NCBI RefSeq assembly: GCF_002217205.1
Contig: NZ_MUGT01000007.1
Span: 1-64,000 of the forward strand
Direction: 5' to 3'
Length of the DNA stretch: 64,000 nt
Origin: Flavobacterium branchiophilum NBRC 15030 = ATCC 35035
GTDB taxonomy: Bacteria; Bacteroidota; Bacteroidia; Flavobacteriales; Flavobacteriaceae
Shown here: positions 15,705 to 25,811 of the stretch, in pieces
Position numbering within the stretch: the first letter of the stretch is position 1
How the letters are laid out: every line of letters begins with the position of its first letter
Translations under genes and position numbers: made by a program
Notes under the pieces: generated by a model
The model's database searches: none
What the model was told of the DNA's origin: nothing
The model's input: only the letters and a program-made list of their open reading frames with translations

Positions 15705-18407
15705 ATGAAAGACGAACAAGACAACATCATTCCAAACGAAGACGAAAACAACGATTCTATGGAAGTAAATGACAACACTAACAAAGGCTTTGAGGACATA
15801 GTTTCCTCAGGTGGTCACCATTTTTACGACAATAACGAAAACCCCGAAGACACCATTACCAAAGTAACGGGAATGTACAAAGATTGGTTTTTGGACTATG
15901 CATCGTATGTGATTTTAGAACGGGCTGTTCCCGCAATTGAAGATGGTTTTAAACCTGTTCAAAGACGTATTATGCACTCAATGAAGGAGTTAGATGATGG
16001 GCGCTATAATAAAGTAGCAAACATCGTTGGGCACACCATGCAGTATCATCCTCACGGAGATGCGAGTATTGGTGATGCTATGGTGCAAATTGGACAAAAA
16101 GATTTGATCATCGATATGCAAGGAAACTGGGGAAATATTCTCACAGGGGATAGTGCCGCTGCTTCTCGATATATTGAAGCTCGGATTTCTAAATTTGGAC
16201 ACGATGTGCTTTATTCTCCAAAAATTACGGAATGGGGCGTGTCTTATGACGGTCGTCGTGCGGAGCCAATTAACTTGCCTGTGAAATTTCCACTTCTTTT
16301 GGCTCAAGGTGCAGAGGGAATTGCAGTTGGATTGTCCACCAAAATTTTACCCCACAATTTCAATGAATTGATTGATTGTTCTATCAAAGTGTTGAAAGGA
16401 AAACCGTTTACATTATATCCTGATTTTCCAACCGCTGGAATTGCCGATGTATCCAATTATAATGACGGTTTGCGTGGTGGAAGAGTTCGTGTACGGGCAA
16501 AAATTGGTCAATTGGATAAGCAAACGTTGGTCATTACACAAATTCCTTTTTCGACCAATACGGGAACTTTGATAGATAGCATCCTGAAAGCCAATGAAAA
16601 AGGCAAAATTAAAATCAAAAAAATTGAAGACAACACGGCTGCTGAGGTTGAAATATTAATTCACCTCCCACCTGGTGTTTCTCCTGATAAAACCATTGAT
16701 GCTTTGTATGCATTCACGGCTTGTGAAACCTCTGTGGCGCCTTTGGGTTGTGTCATTGAAAACCACAAACCATTGTTTATCGGTGTTACGGATATGTTGC
16801 GAATTTCGACAGACAGAACTGTTAATTTGTTGAAAAGAGAACTCGAAATTCAGCTAGATGAACTCGAAAACAAATGGCATTTTTCTACCCTAGAAAAGAT
16901 TTTCATCAGAGAAGAAATGTACATCGATTTTAAATTGTATTCTGATCGAGAATCATTATATAAATACATGTATGACCGTTTTGAACCTTTCAAAAAATCA
17001 TTTGTTCGGGAAATTAATGATGATGATTTGCAAAAATTAACCCAAATTCCAATGATTCGAATCACCCGTTTTGATTCGGATAAAGCGGATGAAGCCATTG
17101 CAAAATTGGAAGCCGATATGGAACAAGTGAAGCATCATTTGGATCATATTATTGATTATACCATCGATTTTTTCCAAAAATTAAAAGACAAATACGGAAA
17201 AGGCAGAGAACGTCAGACAGAATTGCGAAGTTTTGATACCATCGAAGCAACAAAAGTGGTGCTTAGGAATACCAAATTGTATGTCAATAAAGAGGAAGGT
17301 TTCTTTGGAACTGGACTGAAAAAAGACGAATATGTGGCTGATTGCTCGGATATAGATGATGTAATTGTCTTTTTGAGAGATGGAAAAATGATGATTTCTA
17401 AAGTAGATGAGAAAAAATTCGTAGGAAAAGACATTATACATATTGCAGTTTTTGATAAAAACGACAAGCGAACCATTTATAATATGATGTATCGCGATGG
17501 CAAAAACGGTTCCACATTCATCAAGCGATTTAATGTTTCTGGAATTACAAGAGATAAATTTTATGATTTAACTCAGGAAAAACCAGGTTCGATGGTTTCC
17601 TATTTTTCTGCAAATCCAAATGGGGAAGCTGAAGTAGTTACTATTCTTTTAAGGCAAGTGGGTAGTGTAAAAAAATTGAAATGGGATGTTGATTTCTCTG
17701 AAATTGCTATAAAAGGAAGGGCTTCTCGTGGAAATACCATTACCAAATATCCAATTAAAAAAATCGAGTTAAAAGAAAAAGGAATTTCTACTTTATTGCC
17801 AAGAAAAGTTTGGTTTGATGAAACGGTGCGTAGATTGAATACAGAAGCACGAGGAGAATTGTTGGGCGAATTTAAGCCCAATGACAAAATATTAATCATC
17901 AACCAGTCGGGAAAATTGAAAGTAATTACTCCAGAGTTGACCACTCATTTTGATGACGACATGATAGTTTTGGAAAAATGGCATCCGAAAAAACCCATTT
18001 CTGCCATTTATTTTGACGGAGAAAAGGAAAAATATTTTATTAAAAGATTTTTAGTTGATTTTGAAAATAAAGAAGAAACCTTTATTACGGAACACGAAAA
18101 ATCGAAATTGGAAGTTGTTGCTACAGCGTATAAACCCGTAGCTGAATTGGTTTTTGCCAAAGTAAAAGGCATTCAAAAAGAAAACCAAATCATTAATATG
18201 GAAGCATTTATTGCCATAAAAGGTTTTAAAGCTTTAGGAAATCAACTCACTGCAGATAAATTAAAACAAGTCAATTTATTGGACCCTTTGCCTTATGATG
18301 AACCAGAAGAAATTGTAATACCAGAAGGATTACCACTTTTTGAAGACGATTCAAAAACTGAATCAGACCTTGATGAAGACGGACAAACTATTTTAAGTTT
18401 AGATTAA
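15705..18407 (+). CDS. parC: DNA topoisomerase IV subunit A
   Basis: A 900-residue breakage-reunion subunit of topoisomerase IV. About 55 acidic, disordered N-terminal residues precede the core (DWFLDYASYVILERAVPAIEDGFKPVQRR). The winged-helix segment includes YHPHGDAS, and the catalytic tyrosine is Tyr156 in AAASRYIEAR. A coiled segment (about 430-490) and a beta-pinwheel C-terminus follow. The pinwheel lacks the GyrA box (Q/N-R-x-GGKG) that is present in the gyrase gene at 28.1-30.6 kb, which supports ParC. It forms the ParC2ParE2 decatenase with the parE product. A bidirectional hairpin terminator follows directly. Confidence 0.92.
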   Translation: MKDEQDNIIPNEDENNDSMEVNDNTNKGFEDIVSSGGHHFYDNNENPEDTITKVTGMYKDWFLDYASYVILERAVPAIEDGFKPVQRRIMHSMKELDDGRYNKVANIVGHTMQYHPHGDASIGDAMVQIGQKDLIIDMQGNWGNILTGDSAAASRYIEARISKFGHDVLYSPKITEWGVSYDGRRAEPINLPVKFPLLLAQGAEGIAVGLSTKILPHNFNELIDCSIKVLKGKPFTLYPDFPTAGIADVSNYNDGLRGGRVRVRAKIGQLDKQTLVITQIPFSTNTGTLIDSILKANEKGKIKIKKIEDNTAAEVEILIHLPPGVSPDKTIDALYAFTACETSVAPLGCVIENHKPLFIGVTDMLRISTDRTVNLLKRELEIQLDELENKWHFSTLEKIFIREEMYIDFKLYSDRESLYKYMYDRFEPFKKSFVREINDDDLQKLTQIPMIRITRFDSDKADEAIAKLEADMEQVKHHLDHIIDYTIDFFQKLKDKYGKGRERQTELRSFDTIEATKVVLRNTKLYVNKEEGFFGTGLKKDEYVADCSDIDDVIVFLRDGKMMISKVDEKKFVGKDIIHIAVFDKNDKRTIYNMMYRDGKNGSTFIKRFNVSGITRDKFYDLTQEKPGSMVSYFSANPNGEAEVVTILLRQVGSVKKLKWDVDFSEIAIKGRASRGNTITKYPIKKIELKEKGISTLLPRKVWFDETVRRLNTEARGELLGEFKPNDKILIINQSGKLKVITPELTTHFDDDMIVLEKWHPKKPISAIYFDGEKEKYFIKRFLVDFENKEETFITEHEKSKLEVVATAYKPVAELVFAKVKGIQKENQIINMEAFIAIKGFKALGNQLTADKLKQVNLLDPLPYDEPEEIVIPEGLPLFEDDSKTESDLDEDGQTILSLD

Positions 18408-18410
18408 ATA

Positions 18411-18439
18411 AAAAAGCCACTTTTAAAGTGGCTTTTTTA
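18411..18439. terminator. Bidirectional terminator between parC and pheT
   Basis: Hairpin AAAGCCACTTT / AAAGTGGCTTT with an A-run on the left and a T-run on the right. It sits in the short gap between the convergent parC and pheT genes and can end transcription from both sides. Confidence 0.85.
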
Positions 18440-18445
18440 ATAAAA

Positions 18446-20866
18446 TTATCTAAGTACTGCACCTAATTCATTAATTATATTAAATTGTATCTTGTCCATT
18501 ACTTTATCAATTTGTTGATCGGTAAGGGTTTTAGAATTATCTTGTAAAATAAAACTTACAGCATAAGATTTTTTTCCTTCTGGTAAATTCTTTCCTTGAT
18601 ATACATCAAATAAATCAATTTCTTTTAAAAGTATTTTCTCGGACAAACGGGCAATTTTATAAATATGTTCAAAAGCCACTTGCTCGTCTAAGAGTAAAGA
18701 TAAATCCCTTCTTACTTCTGGATATTTTGGAATTTCAATAAATTTAATTTTATTAGAAATCACTTTTAAAATAGCATTCCAATTAAAATCTGCAAACAAT
18801 ACTTCTTGTTTGATATCAAAATGTTTTACAATAGGTTTTTTTATTGTACCAAATTCCACCAAAACCTCATTTCCTAAAGTATAAGACATTCCTTCGCTAA
18901 AGACATCAGAAGTAAGTGTTTTGTTTTGTAATTTTTGAATACCTAATCGGCTAAAAATACTATTGATTATTGATTTGAACATAAAAAAATCTGATTTCAT
19001 AGATTGATTTGTCCAGTTTTGACTGTTTCTATTACCAGAAACAAACAAGGTCAAATGTTTGTTCTCTTGATAACCTTTTTCAAATTGATGATAACTTTTA
19101 CCAAATTCAAATAATTTTAAATCTGTATTTTTTCTGTTGATATTAAATGAAACGGCCTCCAAACCCGAAAAAAGTAAAGATTGTCTCATTGTGGCCAAAT
19201 CGTTACTTAATGGATTCAATATCGAAACATTATGTGCTTCATTTAAATTTTCTGAAAGTTGTATATAATTGGATGTTGTCAATGAATTGGCCATCATTTC
19301 ATGAAAACCATTGGCATTTAATTGACTTGCAATAATATTTTGAACTTTATAATCTTCTGTTCTTGCAGCATTAAATGTTGTTGCATGAAGTTTTTTCGAG
19401 AATTGAATATTGTTATATCCGTAAACTCTTAAAATTTCTTCAATAACATCAACTTCTCTTTGAACATCTACACGATAAGATGGAATAACAAGTCCAAGAC
19501 CAATTTCAGTTTCACTATTAATTTTTATATCCAGTGATGCTAATATTTTTTTGATATTTTCTTTTGGCAATGATTGACCTATTAATTTATTGGTTCTTTC
19601 AAAGTTTAAAAAAACAGTAAAATCTTCTATTTTTTTTGGATAATTATCAATAATATCAGAAGTTATTTCACCACCAGCAACTTCTTTTATTAATAATGCA
19701 GCTCTTTTTAAGGCATAAACAGTAATATTTGGATCTATACCTCTTTCAAATCTAAATGACGCATCGGTATTTAAGCCGTGTCTTTTAGCGGTTTTTCTGA
19801 TGCTAACAGGATTAAAATAAGCACTTTCTAAAAAAATGGAAGTGGTATTTTCTGTTACTCCTGATTTTATTCCTCCAAAAACACCCGCAATACACAAAGG
19901 CCCTTTTTCATCACAAATCATCAAATCTTCTTCATGTAACGTTCTTTCTACTTCGTCTAATGTTGTAAATTTTGAACCTGAATCAACCGTTTTTACCAAT
20001 ATTTTTCCAGAAATTTTATTGGCATCAAATGCGTGTAAGGGTTGCCCTAATTCATGTAAAACATAATTGGTAACATCCACAACATTATTTTTAGGGTTGA
20101 TTCCTATTGCTTTTAATCGATTTTGAAGCCATTCTGGCGATGGTTTGATGGTTAATCCAGAAAGTGTTACGCCACAATACCTAGGTGCTAACTTGGTGTT
20201 TAACACATCGGCATCTATTTTTAATATTTTTTTATCTACTCTAAAATTACTTATTGATGGTGTAATGAGTTCGACATGTACACCACTTTGAAGCATACCT
20301 GCCCTCAAATCACGTGCTGTTCCCAAATGGCTCATGGCATCGGCTCTATTGGGAGTAAGTCCAATTTCAAACACTTCGTCATTTTCTATCTGAAATACCT
20401 TGGCAGCAGGTGTCCCAACTGGCCATTTGTCTTCTAATATCATTATGCCGTCATGACTATCGCCAAGACCCAATTCGTCTTCGGCACAAATCATTCCATG
20501 ACTTTCCATATTGCGAATTTTACCTTTTTTTATAGTAAATTCCTTACCTTCTTTATCGTATAAAACAGTGCCAATAGTAGCTACCAAAACTTTTTGTCCA
20601 ACGGCCACATTTGAGGCACCACAAACAATTTGCAAAGAATTTTCGGCACCAATATCTACAATGGTAACTTTCAGTTTGTCGGCATTGGGGTGTTGTTCAA
20701 AAGTTAATATTTGTCCTACAACAACTCCCTCCAATCCGCCTTTTAGGGATTGAAATTTATCTACAGTTTCCACTTCCAATCCTAAATCTGTCAATAAGGC
20801 TGCTGTTTCTTCTGATTTCCAATCTATTTTTATAAATTGTTTTAACCAATTGTATGATATTTTCAT
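18446..20866 (-). CDS. pheT: Phenylalanine--tRNA ligase beta subunit
   Basis: An 806-residue beta subunit of the alpha2-beta2 class II synthetase that charges tRNA-Phe. The start is set at the ATG giving MKISYNWLKQFIKIDW, the conserved N-terminus. The frame is open further upstream from a TTG, but those 54 residues are lysine/isoleucine-rich and unlike PheT. The order is EMAP/tRNA-binding domain (about 40-150, VVGQILTFEQHPNADKLKV), B3/B4 editing domain, B5 domain and catalytic-like core (FRFERGIDP). A C-terminal FDX-ACB anticodon-binding domain begins at KYPEVRRDLSLL. The alpha subunit gene pheS is not in the window. Confidence 0.95.
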   Translation of the reverse strand: MKISYNWLKQFIKIDWKSEETAALLTDLGLEVETVDKFQSLKGGLEGVVVGQILTFEQHPNADKLKVTIVDIGAENSLQIVCGASNVAVGQKVLVATIGTVLYDKEGKEFTIKKGKIRNMESHGMICAEDELGLGDSHDGIMILEDKWPVGTPAAKVFQIENDEVFEIGLTPNRADAMSHLGTARDLRAGMLQSGVHVELITPSISNFRVDKKILKIDADVLNTKLAPRYCGVTLSGLTIKPSPEWLQNRLKAIGINPKNNVVDVTNYVLHELGQPLHAFDANKISGKILVKTVDSGSKFTTLDEVERTLHEEDLMICDEKGPLCIAGVFGGIKSGVTENTTSIFLESAYFNPVSIRKTAKRHGLNTDASFRFERGIDPNITVYALKRAALLIKEVAGGEITSDIIDNYPKKIEDFTVFLNFERTNKLIGQSLPKENIKKILASLDIKINSETEIGLGLVIPSYRVDVQREVDVIEEILRVYGYNNIQFSKKLHATTFNAARTEDYKVQNIIASQLNANGFHEMMANSLTTSNYIQLSENLNEAHNVSILNPLSNDLATMRQSLLFSGLEAVSFNINRKNTDLKLFEFGKSYHQFEKGYQENKHLTLFVSGNRNSQNWTNQSMKSDFFMFKSIINSIFSRLGIQKLQNKTLTSDVFSEGMSYTLGNEVLVEFGTIKKPIVKHFDIKQEVLFADFNWNAILKVISNKIKFIEIPKYPEVRRDLSLLLDEQVAFEHIYKIARLSEKILLKEIDLFDVYQGKNLPEGKKSYAVSFILQDNSKTLTDQQIDKVMDKIQFNIINELGAVLR

Positions 20867-21025
20867 TTTTTTGTTAATATAAATTATAGTTGTAGTTTTA
20901 TTTATTATTTTTAGGAATAAATCTCGTTTTTTTAGCCTATTATTAATATTATTTGACTTAATTTTAGCTGCTATTGTAGCATATAAAAACACAAAAAAAA
21001 AGATTATTCGTTGTTTTTTAGAATG

Positions 21026-21033
21026 CAAATATA
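21026..21033 (-). promoter_or_regulatory. pheT: Putative -7 element for pheT
   Basis: The minus strand reads TATATTTGC here, an exact TAnnTTTG motif, with a run of T before it. It would give a leader of about 150 bases. The rest of 20867-21166 is AT-rich and I see no riboswitch or leader hairpin in it. Confidence 0.4.
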
Positions 21034-21116
21034 AAAAAATACCATCAAAAGTAACATGCCAAACGCATACTTTTAAAATAAATTTACAAACAAAATATTT
21101 ACATGCTATATTTAAG

Positions 21117-21124
21117 TAAATTTG
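21117..21124 (+). promoter_or_regulatory. kdsB: Putative -7 element for kdsB
   Basis: TAAATTTG matches TAnnTTTG, is followed by CC, and lies 42 bases before the kdsB start codon. No obvious -33 TTG. Confidence 0.4.
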
Positions 21125-21166
21125 CCATAACTTAAAACGATTTCTTCACTATTATTATATATTACA

Positions 21167-21913
21167 ATGAAAATTATAGCTGTTATTCCTGCTCGATATG
21201 CTTCTACACGTTTTCCTGCAAAATTAATGCAGGATTTAGAAGGCAAAACCGTTATAGCCCGAACTTATCAAGCGGCTGTCGATACTCAATTATTTGATGC
21301 TGTATTTGTGGTAACGGATTCTGAATTAATTTTTCAAGAAATTGAAATGCAAGGTGGCAAAGCCATTATGAGTCATAAAACACATGAATCGGGTTCAGAC
21401 AGAATTGCTGAAGCCGTAGCCCATTTGGATGTGGATATTGTCTTAAATGTTCAGGGAGATGAACCTTTTATAAGCAAACAGCCACTTGTGGATTTGATTG
21501 AAGTTTTTAAAAATGATAAGAAAAACGAAATTGATTTGGCTTCTTTAATGAGAATTATCGATAACGAAGAGGAGATACAAAATCCTAATCATGTCAAAGT
21601 GGTAGTAGATCAAAACAATTTTGCATTGTATTTTTCTAGGTCGGTAATTCCTTATCCAAGAGAAAAAAATGTAGGTGTTACCTATTTTCAACACATTGGT
21701 ATTTATGCTTTTCGAAAACAAGCCTTGTTAGATTTTTATCAATTGCCTATGAAGTCATTAGAAGCTTCAGAAAAATTAGAGCAATTACGGTATCTTGAAT
21801 TTGGTAAAAAAATAAAAATGATTACTACAAATCAAGTTAGCATAGGTATTGATACCGAAGAAGATTTAGATAAAGCAAGAAAATATTTAAAAAAAAATAT
21901 AAATTTAATGTAA
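21167..21913 (+). CDS. kdsB: 3-deoxy-manno-octulosonate cytidylyltransferase
   Basis: A 248-residue enzyme that activates Kdo as CMP-Kdo for the lipopolysaccharide inner core. The N-terminal nucleotide-binding motif [15 protein letters not shown] (5-19) and [11 protein letters not shown] are family signatures. So is the C-terminal [14 protein letters not shown]. Length is normal. It sits alone between the divergent pheT and the phosphate transport pair. It implies a Kdo-containing LPS, as expected for a Gram-negative. Confidence 0.96.
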   Translation: MKIIAVIPARYASTRFPAKLMQDLEGKTVIARTYQAAVDTQLFDAVFVVTDSELIFQEIEMQGGKAIMSHKTHESGSDRIAEAVAHLDVDIVLNVQGDEPFISKQPLVDLIEVFKNDKKNEIDLASLMRIIDNEEEIQNPNHVKVVVDQNNFALYFSRSVIPYPREKNVGVTYFQHIGIYAFRKQALLDFYQLPMKSLEASEKLEQLRYLEFGKKIKMITTNQVSIGIDTEEDLDKARKYLKKNINLM

Positions 21914-22001
21914 TATTACCAAAATGTTAAGTTTTGGTTAATAGAAATGCTAAATATTAATTTGTTAATACTCTGTTAATGTTTACTTAACATTAGTCCA
22001 A

Positions 22002-22009
22002 TACATTTG
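22002..22009 (+). promoter_or_regulatory. Putative -7 element for the DUF47-PiT operon
   Basis: TACATTTG matches TAnnTTTG exactly, is followed by C, and lies 29 bases before the DUF47 start. It is preceded by AT-rich sequence containing gttaatgtttacttaac, an imperfect inverted repeat. Confidence 0.4.
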
Positions 22010-22038
22010 CCTCAATAAATTAAAAAAAAATTAATATT

Positions 22039-22683
22039 ATGTCATTAAACAGTATTTTTCAGTTTTTAACTCCAAAAGACAAAATGTTCTTTCCTCTTTT
22101 TGAAAGTGCTAGTAATAATTTGATAGAATTGGCTACAATTTTACATGAAGCTGTAAATCTACCCGCTGCCGAAAGAGAAAGTTTGTTTAATAAAATTGAC
22201 GAATTGGAACAAAAAGGTGAAAATATTACACATCAAACAAATTTAGAATTAAGCCGAAATTTCATAACTCCTTTTGATAGAGAAGATATACATGCCTTAA
22301 TTACTGCAATAGATAATGTAGCAGATAATTTACATGGTGCATCAAGTCGTATGAAATTATATCATATTGATAAAATAACTAAGTCTATTCGTAAATTAAC
22401 TGAAATTAATTTAGAGGCATGTCAAAATATCAATACTGCAGTAAAAGAATTGAGAAATTTGAAAAATATTCAAAAAATAACCGATGCTTGCGCAAAAATT
22501 AACAAACTCGAAAACAAATCAGACAATGTATATGACAAAGCTGTTGCCGAATTGTTTATCAACGAAAATGATGCCAAAAATATTATAAAATATAAGGAAG
22601 TACTTTCTGTTTTAGAATCAGCTGCCGATAAATGTAAAGGAGTTGCAAGTGTTTTAGAGTCTATCGCTGTAAAACATTCTTAA
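22039..22683 (+). CDS. DUF47 (PhoU-like) phosphate transport regulator
   Basis: A 214-residue all-helical PhoU-like protein (DUF47, YkaA type). Typical segments are DELEQKGENITHQTN and FITPFDREDIHALITAIDNVADNLHG, plus a C-terminal metal-binding-type helical repeat. DUF47 proteins are nearly always encoded directly before a PiT transporter, and the PiT gene follows here after 29 bases. It probably modulates transporter activity at the cytoplasmic face. Confidence 0.93.
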   Translation: MSLNSIFQFLTPKDKMFFPLFESASNNLIELATILHEAVNLPAAERESLFNKIDELEQKGENITHQTNLELSRNFITPFDREDIHALITAIDNVADNLHGASSRMKLYHIDKITKSIRKLTEINLEACQNINTAVKELRNLKNIQKITDACAKINKLENKSDNVYDKAVAELFINENDAKNIIKYKEVLSVLESAADKCKGVASVLESIAVKHS

Positions 22684-22712
22684 TAAATAATTATTTTAAG
22701 AAAAATATTTTT

Positions 22713-24068
22713 ATGGATTTTACTTTACTTTTAATCATCATCGTACTTGCTTTAATATTTGACTACATCAATGGTTTTCATGATGCAGCTAATGCTATAG
22801 CAACCGTAGTGGCTACCAAAGTTTTAACGCCTTTTCAAGCGGTACTTTGGGCAGCTTTTTTTAATTTTTTAGCCTTTTGGGTATTTGGTTTTGGTGTTGC
22901 CGATACGGTTGCCAAAACGGCTCATACCATGGAAATCAATTTAATTGTAATTTTAGCGGGTGTAATAGCTGCAATTTGCTGGAATTTACTTACTTGGTGG
23001 TTGGGTATTCCTTCTAGTTCTTCTCATACTCTTATTGGCGGATTTGCTGGTGCCGCTTTGGCACATGCCATTGCTGTTCACGGATTTGATGCTTATACTG
23101 TTGTAGAAAAAGGTGAAACTTTGACCAAACATTGGTATGATATTGTAAGCTGGTACAAGCCTGGTAAAGATGGGGGCATGCCCTCTGGAGTAGCCATTAT
23201 TATTGCATTTATTGTATTAGCTCCTTTGGTGGGGGCTTTGGTTTCTTATTTTATTTCATTATGGTTGCTTTATGCTTCTAAAAAAACCATTATGCCAAAA
23301 GTTTTTACCGTTTTTTTAATGATTGCAACGGTATATTTTATCAACGGAAAATTACATACTTATGCTAAAATTTCAGAAAAGAGCCATCCTCGTTTTGAAT
23401 CACATTTTTGGAGTGTGGTTTTGGAACCTGAAAATATAAAATGGTTTCTAGTTGCATTTATTATTTTATCAATTAGTGCTTTTTGTCTGGTGTTTAGTAG
23501 TTTAAGTTACAGTAAATCAACTGCATATCTCAAAAAAATGCAATTGCTTTCTTCGGCTGCTTTTAGTTTAGGACATGGAGGAAACGATTCTCAAAAAGTA
23601 ATGGGAATTATAGCGGCAGCAGTGGCTGTATATATTCATACCACTGGATTAGCTCAAGATTCTTTGCCTGATTGGTTAGATGTAGTTTTGCCAAAAGACG
23701 ATATAAAAGGTAAAATGCCCGATTGGATTCCGCTTGCTTGTTATAGTGTTATTGCAGCTGGAACTTTAAGTGGAGGTTGGAAAATTGTGAAAACAATGGG
23801 GTCAAAAATTACAAAAGTATCTTCATTTGAAGGAGTTGCTGCTGAAACGGCGGGTGCTTTGACTTTATATTTTACCGAACATTTAAAAATACCAGTAAGT
23901 ACAACACATACCATTACAGGATCTATAATAGGAGTAGGGCTTACCAAAAGGGTATCGGCCGTTCGATGGGGGGTAACTGTAAGTTTATTATGGGCATGGG
24001 TACTCACAATTCCAATTTCTGCAATACTTGCAGCAATATTTTATTTTACATTAAATCTATTTTTATAA
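22713..24068 (+). CDS. PiT-family low-affinity inorganic phosphate transporter
   Basis: A 451-residue membrane protein with about 10-12 hydrophobic segments. It has the two inverted PiT signature repeats: FDYINGFHDAANAIATVVAT near the N-terminus and SLGHGGNDSQKVMGIIAAA in the second half. PiT carriers import neutral metal-phosphate with protons or sodium. It is the second gene of a two-gene operon with the DUF47 regulator and ends at a strong hairpin. Confidence 0.94.
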   Translation: MDFTLLLIIIVLALIFDYINGFHDAANAIATVVATKVLTPFQAVLWAAFFNFLAFWVFGFGVADTVAKTAHTMEINLIVILAGVIAAICWNLLTWWLGIPSSSSHTLIGGFAGAALAHAIAVHGFDAYTVVEKGETLTKHWYDIVSWYKPGKDGGMPSGVAIIIAFIVLAPLVGALVSYFISLWLLYASKKTIMPKVFTVFLMIATVYFINGKLHTYAKISEKSHPRFESHFWSVVLEPENIKWFLVAFIILSISAFCLVFSSLSYSKSTAYLKKMQLLSSAAFSLGHGGNDSQKVMGIIAAAVAVYIHTTGLAQDSLPDWLDVVLPKDDIKGKMPDWIPLACYSVIAAGTLSGGWKIVKTMGSKITKVSSFEGVAAETAGALTLYFTEHLKIPVSTTHTITGSIIGVGLTKRVSAVRWGVTVSLLWAWVLTIPISAILAAIFYFTLNLFL

Positions 24069-24086
24069 TATAAAATTTTTGTAAGA

Positions 24087-24130
24087 AATACCCAAAACGT
24101 GTTTTATTTATGAAGCACGTTTTGGGTATT
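24087..24130. terminator. Bidirectional terminator between PiT and TerB-like genes
   Basis: A perfect 15-bp stem aatacccaaaacgtg (24087-24101) / cacgttttgggtatt (24116-24130) with a 14-base loop and T-rich flank. It lies in the gap between convergent genes. Confidence 0.9.
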
Positions 24131-24131
24131 T

Positions 24132-24533
24132 TTAATTGTGTTGAATTTGAAAGGCACTAACTAATTCTTCTGCCTCAACAAGATGGTTTTCACTTGATTG
24201 CATGATTTTTAATATATAATCCATACTTTTTGGATTCAATCCCATTCGCAATCCTATGTCATGTATGGCTTGATTTTCCTTAAAATCTACTTTTCCATCA
24301 CAATGCATCAATAATGCCAATCTATAAAACTGAACTATGCGCTGAAATTCATCTTTTATCGGGATGATGTCATCTCTTTTTCTGAATAAATCTAAAAAAG
24401 CGTCTTTTTCAATGCCCAATTCTATCGAAACCATCAACAAAAAATCATATTCTTTGTCATGCAATTCTTCATCTACCAATGCAAAAGCGATTAATTCTGA
24501 AAGTAAACTAATTTTTTGTGCCCGTGTACTCAT
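24132..24533 (-). CDS. TerB-like (tellurite-resistance TerB fold) protein
   Basis: A 133-residue all-helical protein with the TerB/DjlA-N pattern. An N-terminal acidic helix (IAFALVDEELHDKEYDFLL) is followed by a duplicated helix pair (MHCDGKVDFKENQAIHDIG) with acidic metal-binding positions. TerB-like proteins bind divalent metal and appear in stress and membrane-associated complexes. No other ter genes are nearby, so tellurite resistance should not be assumed. It is divergent from the esterase gene. Confidence 0.85.
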   Translation of the reverse strand: MSTRAQKISLLSELIAFALVDEELHDKEYDFLLMVSIELGIEKDAFLDLFRKRDDIIPIKDEFQRIVQFYRLALLMHCDGKVDFKENQAIHDIGLRMGLNPKSMDYILKIMQSSENHLVEAEELVSAFQIQHN

Positions 24534-24582
24534 TTATTGTATATTTTTGGCTAAAATAATATTTTTAATTAAATTGTCAATA

Positions 24583-25383
24583 ATGAAACGTTTTTTTATT
24601 TGTTATCTATGGATATTTTTTTGGAGCTTTTCTTTTTTCGGACAAGTACAAAATGTTGATTCTAAGGTTTTTACGTTTGATGTACCTGCACCACAATTTC
24701 AAAAACCTCGAAAAATTTGGATTTATTTACCTCAAAATTATGAAGCTACATCTCAAAAATATCCTGTAATATACATGCTCGACGGCCAAAATTTGTTTGA
24801 CAACCAAACGGCTTTTGCTGGCGAGTGGCAAATAGATGAATCGCTGGACCAACTGAAAGCAAAGGTAATTATCGTTGGAATCGAACACGGAAATGATTTG
24901 AGATTATCTGAATTGACCCCATTTTCAAATGAAAAATATGGAGGAGGCTCTGCCGATTTGTTTTTAGATTTCATCATACAAAATCTTAAACCTCAAATAG
25001 ATAGCAAATTCAGAACCAAAACAAATTCTAAAAACACAGCCATTTTTGGAAGCTCATTGGGCGGATTATTTGCCTATTATGCAGTTGTAAAACACCCTGA
25101 AGTTTTTTCTAAAGCAGGCGTTTTTTCTCCTTCTTTTTGGTTTTCAAATCAAATTTATGAATTAACTGAGCATGCACCCAAAATTAAAGCCAAAATTTAT
25201 TTATTATGTGGCGATAATGAAAGCCCAGATATGGTTAACGAAGTCAATAAAATGAACTATTTATTGAATGTAAACCGTTGCAGTTGCCTGAAATTGACCA
25301 AAAAAGTTATTGTAAAAAACGGCCAACATAATGAAAAATTATGGCGAGAGCAATTTCAAAATGCTTACCTTTGGCTTTTTTAA
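24583..25383 (+). CDS. Exported alpha/beta-hydrolase (esterase D / IroE-like)
   Basis: A 266-residue protein. The ATG at 24583 is chosen because it begins a signal peptide (MKRFFICYLWIFFWSFSFFGQ); the open frame upstream overlaps the divergent TerB gene. It has the oxyanion segment YMLDGQNLFD, the nucleophile elbow GSSLGGLFAYY (Ser near residue 157), a possible acid in LLCGDNESPD and the catalytic His near the end (NGQHNEKLW). This matches the putative esterase family PF00756. Location is periplasmic or outer; the substrate is unknown. The DUF1456 gene follows after 18 bases. Confidence 0.9.
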   Translation: MKRFFICYLWIFFWSFSFFGQVQNVDSKVFTFDVPAPQFQKPRKIWIYLPQNYEATSQKYPVIYMLDGQNLFDNQTAFAGEWQIDESLDQLKAKVIIVGIEHGNDLRLSELTPFSNEKYGGGSADLFLDFIIQNLKPQIDSKFRTKTNSKNTAIFGSSLGGLFAYYAVVKHPEVFSKAGVFSPSFWFSNQIYELTEHAPKIKAKIYLLCGDNESPDMVNEVNKMNYLLNVNRCSCLKLTKKVIVKNGQHNEKLWREQFQNAYLWLF

Positions 25384-25401
25384 AAACGAAAACTTTTTCA
25401 A

Positions 25402-25809
25402 ATGACAAATAACGATATTTTCAAAAAATTAAGAGTAGCACTGATGTTACGTGACGATCAAATTGTTTCAATATTAGAGCTAGTAGATTTCCGAATAACA
25501 AAATCAGAACTAGGTGCTTTTTTTAGAGACGAAAAACATGAAAATTATATGGAATGTGGCGATCAAGTGTTAAGAAATTTCCTTAATGGATTGATTATTC
25601 ATTTGAGAGGAACAAAAGATAATCCTAAAAACCCAAATGAAGTCCTTCAAAATATCAAAAAAGAAGCCACTTTTAAACCAACAAAACCAATCATAAAAAA
25701 CACGCCAAAGTCCAATTTCAAGAAAAAAAATACTTCAAAAGCAGCACAACCTAAAGTTCAAGTGATTGAAAATGTAAAATTTAATAACGGTAAAAACAAA
25801 AAGAAATAA
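25402..25809 (+). CDS. DUF1456 family protein
   Basis: A 135-residue protein. Residues 1-70 carry a DUF1456 repeat (NDIFKKLRVALMLRDDQIVSILEL ... LRNFLNGLIIHLRG), the same unit found twice in E. coli YehS. The rest is a lysine/asparagine-rich basic tail, perhaps nucleic-acid binding. Function unknown in the family. It probably shares an operon with the esterase. Confidence 0.88.
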   Translation: MTNNDIFKKLRVALMLRDDQIVSILELVDFRITKSELGAFFRDEKHENYMECGDQVLRNFLNGLIIHLRGTKDNPKNPNEVLQNIKKEATFKPTKPIIKNTPKSNFKKKNTSKAAQPKVQVIENVKFNNGKNKKK

Positions 25810-25811
25810 TA

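Noticed and set aside
20867-21028. Phenylalanine-rich leader peptide (attenuator) upstream of pheT
   Set aside because: The in-frame upstream extension contains a run of Phe codons, but its only start is a TTG inside the putative -7 element. There is no ATG-started leader ORF and no terminator/antiterminator hairpin.
24132-24533. Tellurite-resistance determinant
   Set aside because: Only a lone TerB-fold protein is present, without terC, terD or terZ genes.
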